From Hevea brasiliensis (Eukaryota > Streptophyta > Magnoliopsida > Malpighiales > Euphorbiaceae), in contig NC_079501.1 in the NCBI RefSeq assembly GCF_030052815.1, positions 95,170,017 to 95,234,016 on the forward strand: a DNA stretch of 64,000 bases, in the 5' to 3' direction. The translations under genes and the position numbers were made by a program. The notes below the pieces were generated by a model. The model worked only from the letters and a program-made list of their open reading frames with translations, was not told the DNA's origin and did not search any database. Positions 1 to 10,680 of the stretch are shown here, piece after piece (position 1 is the first letter of the stretch; every line of letters begins with the position of its first letter).

Positions 1-895
1 GACCGAACTCTTTGTCGATCTTCCGCATGATCGCTTTATCAGAGCTCTTTGATTTGCGACATCCGATCTCTTTTAGTCGCTCGCCCAGGATTCGAACTTA
101 TCTTAATTCCCGATCTATTGTCTTATCGACTAGGTTCGTTCCAAGGCCCGATCTCATAACTTATTTATTTGACCTAATCTTGTTTCCAACCTATCCGACC
201 TTTACTACACCTATCTTCCTTTATCATTTTTCATTTATTCATACCAAAAACTCTCATGTTGAAGTACCCTTGCCTATATTCTTTACAGTATTTACAAGTC
301 GCCTATGACTTGAATGTCTACTCTCGAAGGGAATGAAAACTAAGTGACCATAAATGGGATTTCCGAATGAATAGAAAAAGAAGGCACAGGAAATAACACT
401 TGGCCTAGATAACCTATTCTGATACTTAATGTGACTGGATATAAAAGAAACTTTAAAAGAAAACTGGAGAGAATAAACCAAGGGTATTCAACAAAATGAC
501 AGTTTAGATGCTTACCTGTGGAAAGTTGAGGAGACAGGTGAGCTGACTCTGGTATCTACGAATCTTGCAGAGGTAAAAGCTGACAGCCGAAGAACTTGAG
601 TTTATCTGAGGTAATGAGTACAGATCGAGACGAAGTTGAGCTCAAAGAGTAATGCACAGATACTAGGGCGGTGGGAATGAGGCGGAGTGAAGATGGTTTC
701 ACAGGGTGATGCACAGGAACTGAAAATGAAAATCTCAGGATTTAGAGCTCCTTTGGATGAAATACTTTAGAAAACTGATTTCTAAAGTTTCTCAACACTT
801 TGAAAGCTCTGAATGACAAGTAGGAAGACTAAATCAAAGTTCAGAGTCTTTCCACGATAATACCACCTTCTTCCTTCTACAGTATTGCATGCAGG

Positions 896-903
896 TATTT
901 ATA
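896..903 (-). promoter_or_regulatory. TATA box of the minus-strand LTR promoter
   Basis: The minus strand reads TATAAATA and is followed by CCTGC. The related + strand LTR has the same TATAAATACCTGC at 30769-30781, with matching sequence on both sides. This marks the U3/R boundary region of the Tat-type LTR and sets its orientation. Confidence 0.55.
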
Positions 904-2174
904 GGGAATGGGTGTCCAAAATGAAGGGTCAGGATCTTATTAGGGGGAGACGGAAGGCTAAGATTCAAAAGGACATAATCTGATGTCTGAGAATTAAAGA
1001 GAATCGAAATGGAGGGTCGGGATTCCATTCAGAATATCTGTCCTCTCTCCCCTTAATCCAATGGTCAAGGGTCTCGCCTTACGAAATGGATCCGAAGGCT
1101 GGGAATAAAAGGCGCCGAATCTGTCATCTACTTTTGATCTGAAGGCTCCAGATCCATCCTTACAATTATAATCAATGGTGTAGATCGGGATGTACAGGGC
1201 TACTTTAACCGTTTTGGTATCTGGCGGCTAGGAGGGTGTCCTTGCGAATGAGATGTGTGGTGAGGATCTGATCATGCCTGCAATGCTTTAACTAACTCAG
1301 ATCTAACGGTGGGGGGAAGCTAATTAAAAGCCATGATCGGTAGTTATTCAACTCCCTGAGTTCTCCGATCTTTACGGGTCGTTCCTTGCCTTTCCGATCT
1401 TCCCATTATGACCATCCCCTTTTTAGAGTCATTATTGCTATCTCTATTTCTTGCATCGAGTCTCCTCTTATTTCCCGATCTCTCTCATTCCTGGTTTTTT
1501 CTTTTTATCTAACTTGCATTGGTCAAAGCAATAAATTCTTCAGTTACCGATGCGTCCGCTTTGGGTTCTGTATGCAATAAATGCTAAGGCCCTATATATA
1601 TGCAGCAATAGGAAATCATCTTCACACTTCACTTTTCCTTTCTCAGTTTATTTTCAATGCACCACTTCCCCAATTCTAGCTTTTTCGGTGATAATTCCAA
1701 TTATGATGGCCATTTTGATCTTTTTTCGACTGTTTCCTTCGCCCCTCGCCTAAAAATTTATGACCTCTAATGATAGTGAGGGAACCAGACTAATTTACCG
1801 ATCAAGATCAAAAGTGACAGCTGTGCCGATCTTGAATCGGTTTATCGGTACAATCGGTAGATCGATCTCGGACAAGAGGACTGCTAATTTCAATCTTGAT
1901 GTCGGTGATTGCCTCTTGAAGTTCATTTGGCTTCTAACCATATCGAGCGTCACGACTGCAGCTCGGTTCTGGTCAATGACATCGGCGATGACTCCGCTCA
2001 GTGTCATGAGAGTCATAGTCACCCTATCTGAGCTGCACATCTATCCAATATTTGTGGCTGGCTTTTTGATCAAACACATCTTTTGATTCAGCCACAAGAC
2101 TAGGCTTTGACATAGGCCAGCATTTTGGGCTTTGGAGTAGTCTTAAGCTAGGTAGAATGTAGTGCTGATTTTGA

Positions 2175-2348
2175 GAGATCGCCCAAATGATGTAATTGAG
2201 ATCGCCCAACTGATGTAATCAGATCTTTTGAGATCGTCCAAATGATGTAATTGAGATTGCCCAACTGATATAATCAGATCTTTTGAGATCGCCCAAATGA
2301 TATAATCAGATCTTTTGAGATCGCCCAAATGATGTAATCTGATCTTTT
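2175..2348. repeat. Short tandem repeat in the LTR (six GAGATCGCCCAA units)
   Basis: Six imperfect units begin with GAGATCGCCCAA and continue with ATGATGTAAT. Some end there (about 23 bp) and some carry an extra CAGATCTTTT (about 32 bp). A related motif occurs on the opposite strand at 29530-29660 in the second Tat-type LTR piece, so the repeat belongs to the element and is not a host minisatellite. Repeats of this kind in the U3 of plant LTRs often hold enhancer-like sites; that role is inferred. Confidence 0.75.
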
Positions 2349-2633
2349 GGAAATGAAATGAAATTTTATTTGAATGTTTTTGTTTTGTTATTGCATTGGT
2401 TATTTTTTCGATCTCCAATAAGTGTACTCGATCTGATTCTTAGGCAAATCGCCATTTGCCGATCCGTGGGTTTGGAAATTTGTTTAACCCGATGACCTTA
2501 GTTGACCGATCTCATTTATCCGATTTTTTTTACTATGTTTCTAGAACCTTCTTGTGACATGTCAAAGAGGCGGTCTGGTCCCGCTAACTGATGCGTCACT
2601 TGGGACTTCGTGAGCATTTAATGCTCAGACGGG

Positions 2634-2641
2634 TATAAATA
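2634..2641 (+). promoter_or_regulatory. TATA box for the + strand gene inside the Tat element
   Basis: TATAAATA sits 159 bp upstream of the ATG at 2800. Transcription would be expected to start near 2665, so an earlier in-frame ATG at 2650 would lie upstream of the transcript. This favours 2800 as the real start. The promoter is opposite in direction to the LTR promoter at 896-903. Confidence 0.5.
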
Positions 2642-2799
2642 GGGGAAAGGTGAGTCATTTGTTTCCTTATGTCATTTTCAGACCTTCCCGTAGCGATTTC
2701 AACACTTCTTCTCACTTTCTAAAGTTTTCAGGCACTGATTTATACTTCGGTAAGAGTTTTGATCTTTTCTCAGTTAATTTTCCTTTTTATTTTCTGAAA

Positions 2800-4679
2800 A
2801 TGAGCGGTACCGACGGTCAGAGAGCTGCTAGTCCTCCCTCTATTCAAATCTCATGGACATCGGACGAAGTTGAGGTGGTCAGGCTGAGCGGGCGACCCGA
2901 ACCTTCTACAACCTTTGTATCAGCCCACGGTCGGGCGGCCCAATCAAAACAAGCATCTTCTTCAGGGAAAGAAAACTTACCCGTGGATGAGTTGCCGTCG
3001 GTCCTCAAGGAAACCAATCTGCAGTCCATTAGTCAAGAATACAACCTTTGGTCTGACTCCTTCGAGCTCATCAGATGTTATGGTGATCTCCGAGCTGATC
3101 ATTTCTTTGAAGAAAATGACATGATCATGGTATATGAAGAACAAATAAAGGCCGAGCTTCGGTTCCCCCTGGAAGAATTCTTTAGAGTCGTTCTGAAGTT
3201 CCATCAAGTATGCGTAACCTAAGTGCACCCGAACTCTTAGCGAATTCTGATGGCTTTTACAGGCTTATGCCGAGCTAAAAAGCTCGAGCCTACAGCCAAG
3301 GTTTTCACTGAGTTGCATAGGCTCACTCGACGAAAGGACGACGAGTATTGGTTTTTTCAAGCTAAGCCACACTGTGGGCTTTTTACCGATCTCCCTTTTT
3401 CGTTGAAGAATTGGAAGAACTGGTTTTTAATATTGAGGAGTAAGATCCCGAATGGCTTTGAGGGTATCCCACGTAGTTGGCAGTACCTGGTCCCTTCAGT
3501 TCCAAAGAAAATCACACTAAATAGAGACAAGGACGTCATGGTAAAGGAATTGAAGGATCAGGCAGCTACTCATAAGTATTCATGTCTAGATGTAGTTATG
3601 GCCAAACTGAAGTGGTGGCTAATGCAGATGATCGCCCATGAGGATTATGAGCTGCAGCTCTTTGACCTCAGACCCGGGATCGGTATAACCTAAATCTTCA
3701 GCCTCCTGACTTAGGTGATCTCACTAACTTGTTTTCTGTGCAGGTATGGTTGGAGGCGAGGGCGCGAAGGAGAGCCTTAAGTGAAAAAGGGAGGTCACCC
3801 GGAAGGTGCGAGAAATGAAGATTGCTGCTGTATCCTAGACACTAGGGCGAGACTTGGTAGAAATGTTAGGCTCTTCGTCCAGACCTTCGGGACAGCTAAC
3901 CCCAGAGATAGAGATTGCTCCTTCCCCTCCTCAACAGGATGAACCGCCACCTCTACCATTTTCTTCAAGTGCAGAGGGAGGGTCTTCCCAACCTGCTGTA
4001 AGGACCCTTTCTCGTGGTGCCCAGGTCCTCATCCACTCACTAGAGAAGAATAGCTCGGTTCGGGGGAATCCTGGCGTGGCCAAGGTTTTGGGTGCCACCA
4101 TTTGCTTTCAGGATGATCGGAATAGGCTAACTCCGAATAGCATTGACGACCTCCTGGCTCAGACGATGAGCTTGAGCGTAGAGAGCCATATGAATCAACA
4201 TATAATCAGAGAAAATGCTCATCTCTTAAGGCAAGAAATTCTAAAAGTGGTCCAGGATGCTGCTTCTGCCAAAACCCAACTTTTGTCTGCTCAGGACTAC
4301 ATCACCGAGATTGAGGGTCGGACGAAATCTTATGAGGATAGGATAGCTGAACCGAGCCGAACTTGAAGAAGCTCGGGCCTGCCGAACTGCCGATGTCACT
4401 CGCCTTACCGAGGAGATTAGAGTGAAAGAAGAAGAGGCCATGACGAGGGAAGCTGGTGCTTATGTAAATGCTCATGGTGATCTTCTAGCCGAGCTTATAA
4501 GGTGCTATCCTGAGGAAGACTTCTCTTGGATGGTGGATCTTGTCCCCAGAGGTGAAGAGGAGAGTGAGGAGGAGCCTGAGAGAGAGAGAGAGAGGATGAT
4601 AGAACTGATAATGTACTTGGAGAGCAGGTTGGGGGAGACCCTCCTGCCGAATGACTTGTACATTTTTATTTTGAAATGA
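2800..4679 (+). pseudogene. Additional-ORF protein of a Tat-type retroelement ('putative gypsy-type transposon' family), broken
   Basis: The open pieces are 2800-3222, 3250-3693, 3854-4366 and 4422-4679. The first begins MSGTDGQRAAS and ends in LRFPLEEFFRVVLKF, and the second has FFQAKPHCGLF and FSLKNWKNWFLIL. Both match the pattern of the plant 'putative gypsy type transposon' domain (Transposase_28 type). The third and fourth are rich in Glu, Arg and Ala, probably a coiled coil, and end in YPEEDFSWM plus an acidic tail. The gap 3208-3262 looks like an intron (GT...ACAG), but phase-0 splicing does not keep the domain frame. Between 4350 and 4422 the coiled-coil reading moves to another frame, so there is at least one frameshift. 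In Tat-type elements such genes are known as extra ORFs antisense to gag-pol; their function is unknown. Here too it is antisense to the LTR. I favour the start at 2800 because of the TATA box at 2634. Confidence 0.6.
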
Positions 4680-5295
4680 ATTGAAGTCTTTTATGTTCAA
4701 TTTCTTGATGAGATCGGAAAGCATCCAAACCAAATTGTTTGAGTACTTAATTGATTGAATGTGGTTGAACATTAAACCTAAGAGCAACTATTAATCAAAA
4801 GATAAGAGATCGGAAAAACATTACACGCGAACATGAGATCGGATGGAGCCATGACCAAATACCGAACGAAACTTTAGAATATTAGAATTGTAAAGATTTG
4901 ACACTGGCTTAAACTTTTAAGGTTGAAACCATTATTAGACTGGATAAAAACCTTAACTTCATTTTGAGGAATATCTGGGGCATTCAAGCTAGAGTCTCGA
5001 TCACAACATTAGTCAAGTGAAGTTCTGCGATATTTGTACATAGAAAGATCGGAGAACATCAGTAGGCAAGATTGGATGGTTCGGAGACCTGATATTGACT
5101 CGAACTCATCTGACAAAGACCAAGAGATCGGAAAACAATCTAACTTGAGCGTGAGATGGATGTGTTCTAGGGATGAGCAATCGGTAAGTCCGAAAAAGCT
5201 ACCTGTGATTGGGGACAACGATTGAGAGCAGATAATAAAGTTTCAATTTTAAAAGACCCTTGCCTTCGAAGGTCGGCCAAAATATGGTGTCTACA
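4680..5295. other. Terminal segment of the Tat element, no gene seen
   Basis: This is non-coding sequence with several GAGATCGGA words, closing with the GGTGTCTACA terminus. Short open frames on either strand show no recognisable family. Confidence 0.5.
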
Positions 5296-5473
5296 CACAG
5301 CTCTATAGAATCATATTTATACACAATTATATAAAGCAGAAACTAGAAGTAAAGATGACAATGCAAGGATGAATGGGGACCCTATTCTTCGCATGTGACT
5401 CCTATTAGACTCTTCCCATAACTTTAGACATACACTCCCTATGAATCTGGAGCCTAAGCTTTGATACCACATT
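5296..5473 (-). mobile_element. Leader of a Tekay-type chromovirus with primer binding site, cut by the Tat insertion
   Basis: This piece matches 46557-46727 by eye, the leader between gag and the 5' LTR of the fuller element. On the minus strand the sequence next to the LTR (5458-5469) reads TGGTATCAAAGC, one base from TGGTATCAGAGC, the usual primer binding site for initiator methionine tRNA. In the second copy (46712-46723) the site is perfect. The rest of this element would lie left of the Tat insertion, outside the window. Confidence 0.75.
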
Positions 5474-5996
5474 TGTCATGACCCAACCTATGGGCCGGAT
5501 CGGCACTAGGACCTGGGCTAGCCTAAAGCCTCCAAGACCCGTAGTAAGCCTAACTATTCCTCAACTCAATCTTAAGGCCCATTTGGGCCCAATTTCATGA
5601 ATTCAACCGGACAGAGTCCGATCATAAAATGGACCATTCAACGGAGAGTTTTTGACTCGCCCGACTTGTAAACACAATATATAATAAATTGGGGAGCTCA
5701 GCTCACCCTCCACATACTCATAATATCATAAAGTCTAATGGAAGCTCAGCTCCCTCATCCAATCCAGTCATGCATGCAATTAATATTCTTACAAATTCAA
5801 TACAATATTATATTACAGACTCAAATTAATTAAAATACTCCTAACACATGCGGAGTCTAAAATTTAACTCAATTATACAAAATACATTAGATATTACTAA
5901 TTGACCTGTGAAGAAGAAGAGCAGGTTAGTCACAACAAGTAATCCTCCTGTAGCTTGGAAAAATAAGATGAACAGGAGTGAGCATTCGACTCAGAA

Positions 5997-6482
5997 TAGG
6001 GATGGCAACGGGTCGGGTTTTTGCGGGTACCCGATCCGACCAAACCCTAATAGGACGGGTTTGGATAGTATATAATCGGGTTTGGGACGGGTTCAGGTTT
6101 GAAATTTAATACCCATGACGGGTTCAGGTCAGGTTCAGGTTTTATATGTTAGGTATCCATTACCCGAACCCGTTTATATAAATATTTAATTAAACATAAA
6201 ATATATGTTTTTTTAATAATATTTATAAATATTTATAAATTTTATTTTATATAAAATAAAATTGAAATATTTTTTGAAATTATTAAATTTTTAAAATATA
6301 AATTATTAATAAAAATAATTTTTTATATAGATTATTAATTAAATATATAAAATTAAACGAGTTCGGGTATTTTTCGGGTAATAACAATCGGGTTTGGGAT
6401 GGGTTCGGGTTTTGAGAATATTAATCGGGTTCGAGTTCGGGTAGGGTGATTTTCGCGGGTACCCTACCCGTTGCCATCCCTA
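5997..6482. mobile_element. hAT-type MITE (486 bp) inside the LTR
   Basis: Terminal inverted repeats TAGGGATGGCAACGGGT and its complement bound the element. The 8-bp target duplication is ACTCAGAA (5989-5996) against ACTCAGAG (6483-6490). The sister LTR at about 39990 has the uninterrupted site (CGACTCAGAGAG), which proves insertion. The ends carry repeated GGGTTCGGGT-like words, and the middle is very AT-rich with no coding potential. Eight-base duplications and this TIR fit non-autonomous hAT elements. Confidence 0.88.
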
Positions 6483-6696
6483 ACTCAGAGAGTAAAATAC
6501 TAATTTTAACCATAATTTATATAACTATCTAAAGCTAATGCATCCTAAGGAATGAAATGCAACATCATCATAAATTTCATACAAATCACATCATAACAGT
6601 AAAAAGGCAATTTGGAGCACTCACACACCCAATACTGTTCAAACAGTACATATATGGGAGCTGATCCCCTATACAGCTCTCTTAATCCAACCTCTG

Positions 6697-6833
6697 CCAG
6701 TGAGTGTCTCTCAAGTCGGACTTTCGCTTAATAAACCAAATGCGGGGGCCATTGAGTATCTCTCAAGCCGTGCCTACCCCGATTTATCTATAAAGGATCG
6801 GGTCCCAGTGAGTGTCTCTCAAGTCGCGTCTAC
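6697..6833. repeat. Three spaced copies of a GTGAGTGTCTCTCAAG-like motif in the LTR
   Basis: Near copies of this 16-mer start at about 6700, 6752 and 6808, separated by GC-richer linkers. The same trio occurs at 40205-40335 and 47992-48120 in the sister LTRs. A diverged version on the other strand is visible in the solo LTR at 14951-16281. It is a family hallmark; its role is unknown. Confidence 0.6.
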
Positions 6834-8642
6834 CCGTCCTATCAATATTCGATACAACACACCACACGCACGCCAACACACGCACACTGCTCCAAATTAC
6901 CACAAACACATCTATGGCACTTCATTAATTAAGAATGCAATATAAAATGTGCCTAGTATTTAACTACATAGATACATATATATAAATGATGTATGGGCAT
7001 GCCTGAACATATAATAATATTGAAATTATAATTAAAATTAATATTTTACTCACAGACTTAAACCAAGGTCACTGCAGCGGCTGGCGGAGGAGGAAGGCTG
7101 TCCCGACTCACCTAACAAATTTCATTATAATTATTTAATATATTTTACTTAATACAAGCTTGGAAAAGACGAAAGACATTCTAAGTCGTGCCGAAAATCC
7201 GACAGAGTCTTCCCTATACCTAGGACCTACCCAACTTGCAAAGGGGTTCAAAATGCACTTCTATATCCACAAGTCACACATCCACAACTCAATCACATCA
7301 CATGGCCCCTCCTTGGCCCACTCAGACAGTCAACAATCATAATTTGAAAAATTACAATTAGTCCCTACAATTACCCCTTTTGCAAAAACTATCCATTTGA
7401 GCTCCAAAAATTCTAAAATTTTGCTCCGCTGTCCTTAGCAATATTATAGAGCTAACGCAAAAGAAATTATATTTTTCTAACCTACCATGAATATTTTATA
7501 GATTTTTAATCAAAATCAGGCACTAGATAATTAAGAAAAATGAGGGTTCGGGTTTACCTATGTCAATTTCGACCCTGGAGACGCGTCTGAGACGTCTGAA
7601 AATGGTGGGATAGCCTATACTCTCAGCCTGATTCTGAAGCTTTTCTAGTAGTCTGTTTGCCCAACCCGAAATTACAAACCCAAGCAACCATCGAATTTCC
7701 GTGAATTCAATGTACCTACGCGAAGCCCATAATACGGGGCTTAGTATATAATTTTTACGAAATTTTCTAAACTCATTTAATGCTCAAAAAAATACTGTGA
7801 AGTCTCACGGAACTCACCAAAAAACAATATCGGAAAAATTTGAAATGGGTATTGCCGCGAAGCTCTTGACGAGTGGAGCACTCCGGTACTCTCGGATTTT
7901 TTGTGGGATTTATGGTTTTCGAGAAATCTAGTCCGAAAGTCAAAATGGGCTAAAACTTTCAGGGCAAAAATTAGATAAATCACTAGATAGATTTTTGTGT
8001 TCTTGGTGTTTATGGAAAGCTCTCGAGGTGTAGATGTGTTTTGGGATAAGACTAGGTTCGATTGGTGGCCGGATCGGCCAGATTTCGGCCGAGAAAATGA
8101 AAAGTCGCGCGGAGCATAGGGGGAGCTTTTGGGCCATTTTCCGGCGGCATGGAGCGTCGGCCGACGGCGAGGAGGAGTCCGGAGGTCTTGTGGCGAGGAG
8201 GGGGCGGCGATGGGGCGGCAGAGAGAGAAAATGAGAGAGAGAGAGGGAGAGCATCGGGGGCACGCAAAAGAGGAAGAAGAAAAGGAAAAAAGGGCCGGTT
8301 TGATTCGATCGATCCTATCCGGTCCAGTTCGATTCGACCGGTTGGATTCAAGATACCCAAAATTAAATTTTTACTCTGCCCTGGGACAAAAAACGAGGTC
8401 CAAAAATTTCAAAAAATTTTCATAAAACTCAAAAAAATTCATAGAGTCTAAATATATTTTTAGTTTTGTCATTTAGTCTTTAAATAAATTTTTAAAAATC
8501 ATCAAAGTTTTATATTTTCGGAAAATCGAACTTGATTTCAAAAATTTGACAAAATTTCAAATAATTTTTCCCAAAATTTAAATAAAATAAAATATTAATA
8601 TCTACCCATAAAATAATTAATTTAAAAATTAGGGGTGTTACA

Positions 8643-10680
8643 TATTTTTTAACATTTTATTTTAATTATATATGATTTATGTGTTGAAAAACTTGTTGAT
8701 TTGCTTGTTTGATCTCCATGATTAATGAGTCTATTTGATATTTGAATCCAATTGTTATCTTTTTAAAACTGTGTGAATATCATCCTCTCTTATACCTTAA
8801 AAATACTTTTGTTTTTAGGAGTGTGGCTTAGCTAATAAGCAGGTCAAAGCCGATTTGTTCGTTTAAAACATTTTTAAAGCTTATAAGCTAAAAAAAGAAA
8901 AAAAAAGAAAAAAAGAGGGATTTAACTTTTCATTTAAATTGGGTATTTATAAGTTAATTTGACAAAATATTTTATTGTGTTACCCTTATTTAAATTTATA
9001 ATTTCATTATGGCCCTGTTCAATAATAGCTTTTATATTAACGTTTAGTATTTTGACTCAAATTACAACACTGTTTCTTTTATTTATGCTATTCGGTAGTA
9101 TAATATTTATATTAACATTTAGATATTGATAGAGTGGTTTATGGAACATTACTCCTCTTAATTTTTAAAGGTTGATGGAGTGTTTTGACTATTAAAAAAA
9201 ATATCACTATTTTTACATTTAACTATTAATTTAACAGTATTTTAATTAACACTTTTGCTTTAAACAGCTAACTACTAACAATTAACAGCTATTAAAATAA
9301 CTAATAACTATTAGAACAATTAATATTATTGAACATACCATATACATCCTTATTGCATTTATTCTTATATTGATATTAAAAAATTTATTTTCTTGCTATA
9401 ATTTAAATAAATTATTTGCATTAATTTTAATGAATTTAAAAATTATTTTTATTAAATTTAATAAAATATTGGTCTATAAAATATTTGTTTATTTAATTTA
9501 AAATTAAATTATATTTTAATATTATTGAAATATATTTTGATATAAAATATAATTTGATAATATTATAATAAAATATCGAATTAATATACTTTATTATTTC
9601 AGAAAATCATTTAATATTTTTTTAGTTATTTTAATAATAAATATATTTATAAGTAATTTTTTATTATGAAATGTGTCAACTATTTATCATCCGCTTATAA
9701 ATGCTTTAATTAAATATGTAATTATTTAAAATTTTAAATAGTTATAAGTTCAAATTAATTTATAAGTACTTAGCCAAACACCCTCCTAATTCAAAATAAA
9801 ATATATTTTGCAATTTTGTTAATGTAATTATTTCAATAATAGATGTATCATGTATGTACCATTAAATTTTAAAATATACATTATTAATAAAAATATATAA
9901 AATTAAATGATTTTGAATAGCACTTTAGAATAATTTAAAATAAATTTTAATTAAATTTATAAAATATTTAAATATTAAAATTATTAATTAGATTTGAAAT
10001 ATCATAAGGTGTATATATAGTGGAAAAGGTGAGCATCTCACCCAATTTCTGAAAGGTTATGCATAATTTGAGGACGTAGTTGAAAAAAGGACAAAGTATA
10101 ATAAGATAAGATTCGATTATTCAATTCTATTAATTAATTATAATTATAATTAATGCAATTCAGACGCATCTTTTTTTGGTTTCTTTTGGGTTGAAAAGTC
10201 AGAAAGACAAAACACTCTTTGTTTCTTTTGTTTCTGTCCAATTGATTTTGCGTTATTCTTCTAGTCAGACCTGGCCGTTGGTTTGGTATGGACCATGGTT
10301 TTGAAAAACAAACCTACCCAATCAGTTGAACTATAAAAATTTTAAATCAATTCATCAAACGTTTTGATTTATCTTCAAAACTCGCATATCACTAAACCCA
10401 AGAAAAATCCAGTAGACTAACCGAATACCCATCGATCTGTTGCAGATTTAACGAGTCAAGCAGGTCTTCATTATTGTTTTTCAATTGAGCTAATTTAATC
10501 AAAATGACATCGTTTTGTTATTTCTAAAGGCAAAAAAAATGTAGTTTAATTGCCAACCCTTTTACTCTTTTATTTTTAAGCTATTATTATGTTATGGTGA
10601 CTTATTTTGAACATAATTTATATGGACAATTATGTTATATTTATTTTTTTGTGGATATTTATATTGAATATGGTGATTTA
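8643..10680. other. AT-rich start of duplication unit A, no gene seen
   Basis: This sequence is co-linear with 21073-23335 (unit B) and 49886-51665 (unit C), with small indels. All three begin TATTTTTTAACATTTTATT or nearly so. Unit B has an extra ~250 bp with an (AT)n run around 22220-22500. No reading frame, RNA gene or transposon end is recognised within it. Confidence 0.7.

Larger units (their letters stand above)
1..5295 (-). mobile_element. Tat-type Ty3/gypsy LTR segment, minus orientation, left part outside window
   Basis: The stretch 1-2450 is a reverse-complement relative of 29356-32296: a TATA box on the minus strand (896-903) lines up with one at 30769-30776, and the flanking blocks match by eye (for example around 1273 against 30411, and 1150 against 30490). 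The right end reads TGTCTACA (5288-5295), so the minus strand begins TGTAGACACC, a usual start for LTRs of large plant Tat-type elements. It is followed by CACAG (5296-5300), which looks like the target duplication in the leader of the next retroelement; the un-nested version of that leader lies near 46550-46727. GATCGG-type words recur throughout. If the LTR really runs from 5295 to beyond base 1, it is over 5 kb long and contains the + strand gene at 2800-4679. Alternatively 2450-5295 is internal sequence. The clade call is an inference. Confidence 0.6.
5474..8642 (-). mobile_element. 5' LTR of a Tekay-type Ty3/gypsy element (3169 bp with a nested MITE)
   Basis: The + strand starts TGTCATGACCC and ends GGTGTTACA; on the minus strand it runs TGTAACACC to GACA. 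The primer binding site lies just outside the left end, so this is the 5' LTR of a minus-strand element. It matches 46728-49885 over its whole length, including a MITE at the same position, and matches 39480-41839, which lacks the MITE. The right flank TATTT (8643-8647) is identical to the flank at 49886-49890. The A/G-rich stretch 8130-8290 and other short frames are LTR sequence, not genes. Confidence 0.85.

Noticed and set aside
2650..2799. N-terminal extension of the Tat-element gene from an ATG at 2650
   Set aside because: The TATA box at 2634-2641 puts the transcript start downstream of 2650; the extension is Phe/Ser-rich and unlike the family. The ATG at 2800 is preferred.
8052..8451. 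Overlapping ~100-codon open frames on both strands (Arg/Glu- or Ser/Pro-rich)
   Set aside because: They come from an A/G-rich stretch in a retroelement LTR; the sister LTRs (41650-41890, 49255-49701) have shifted frames at the same place.
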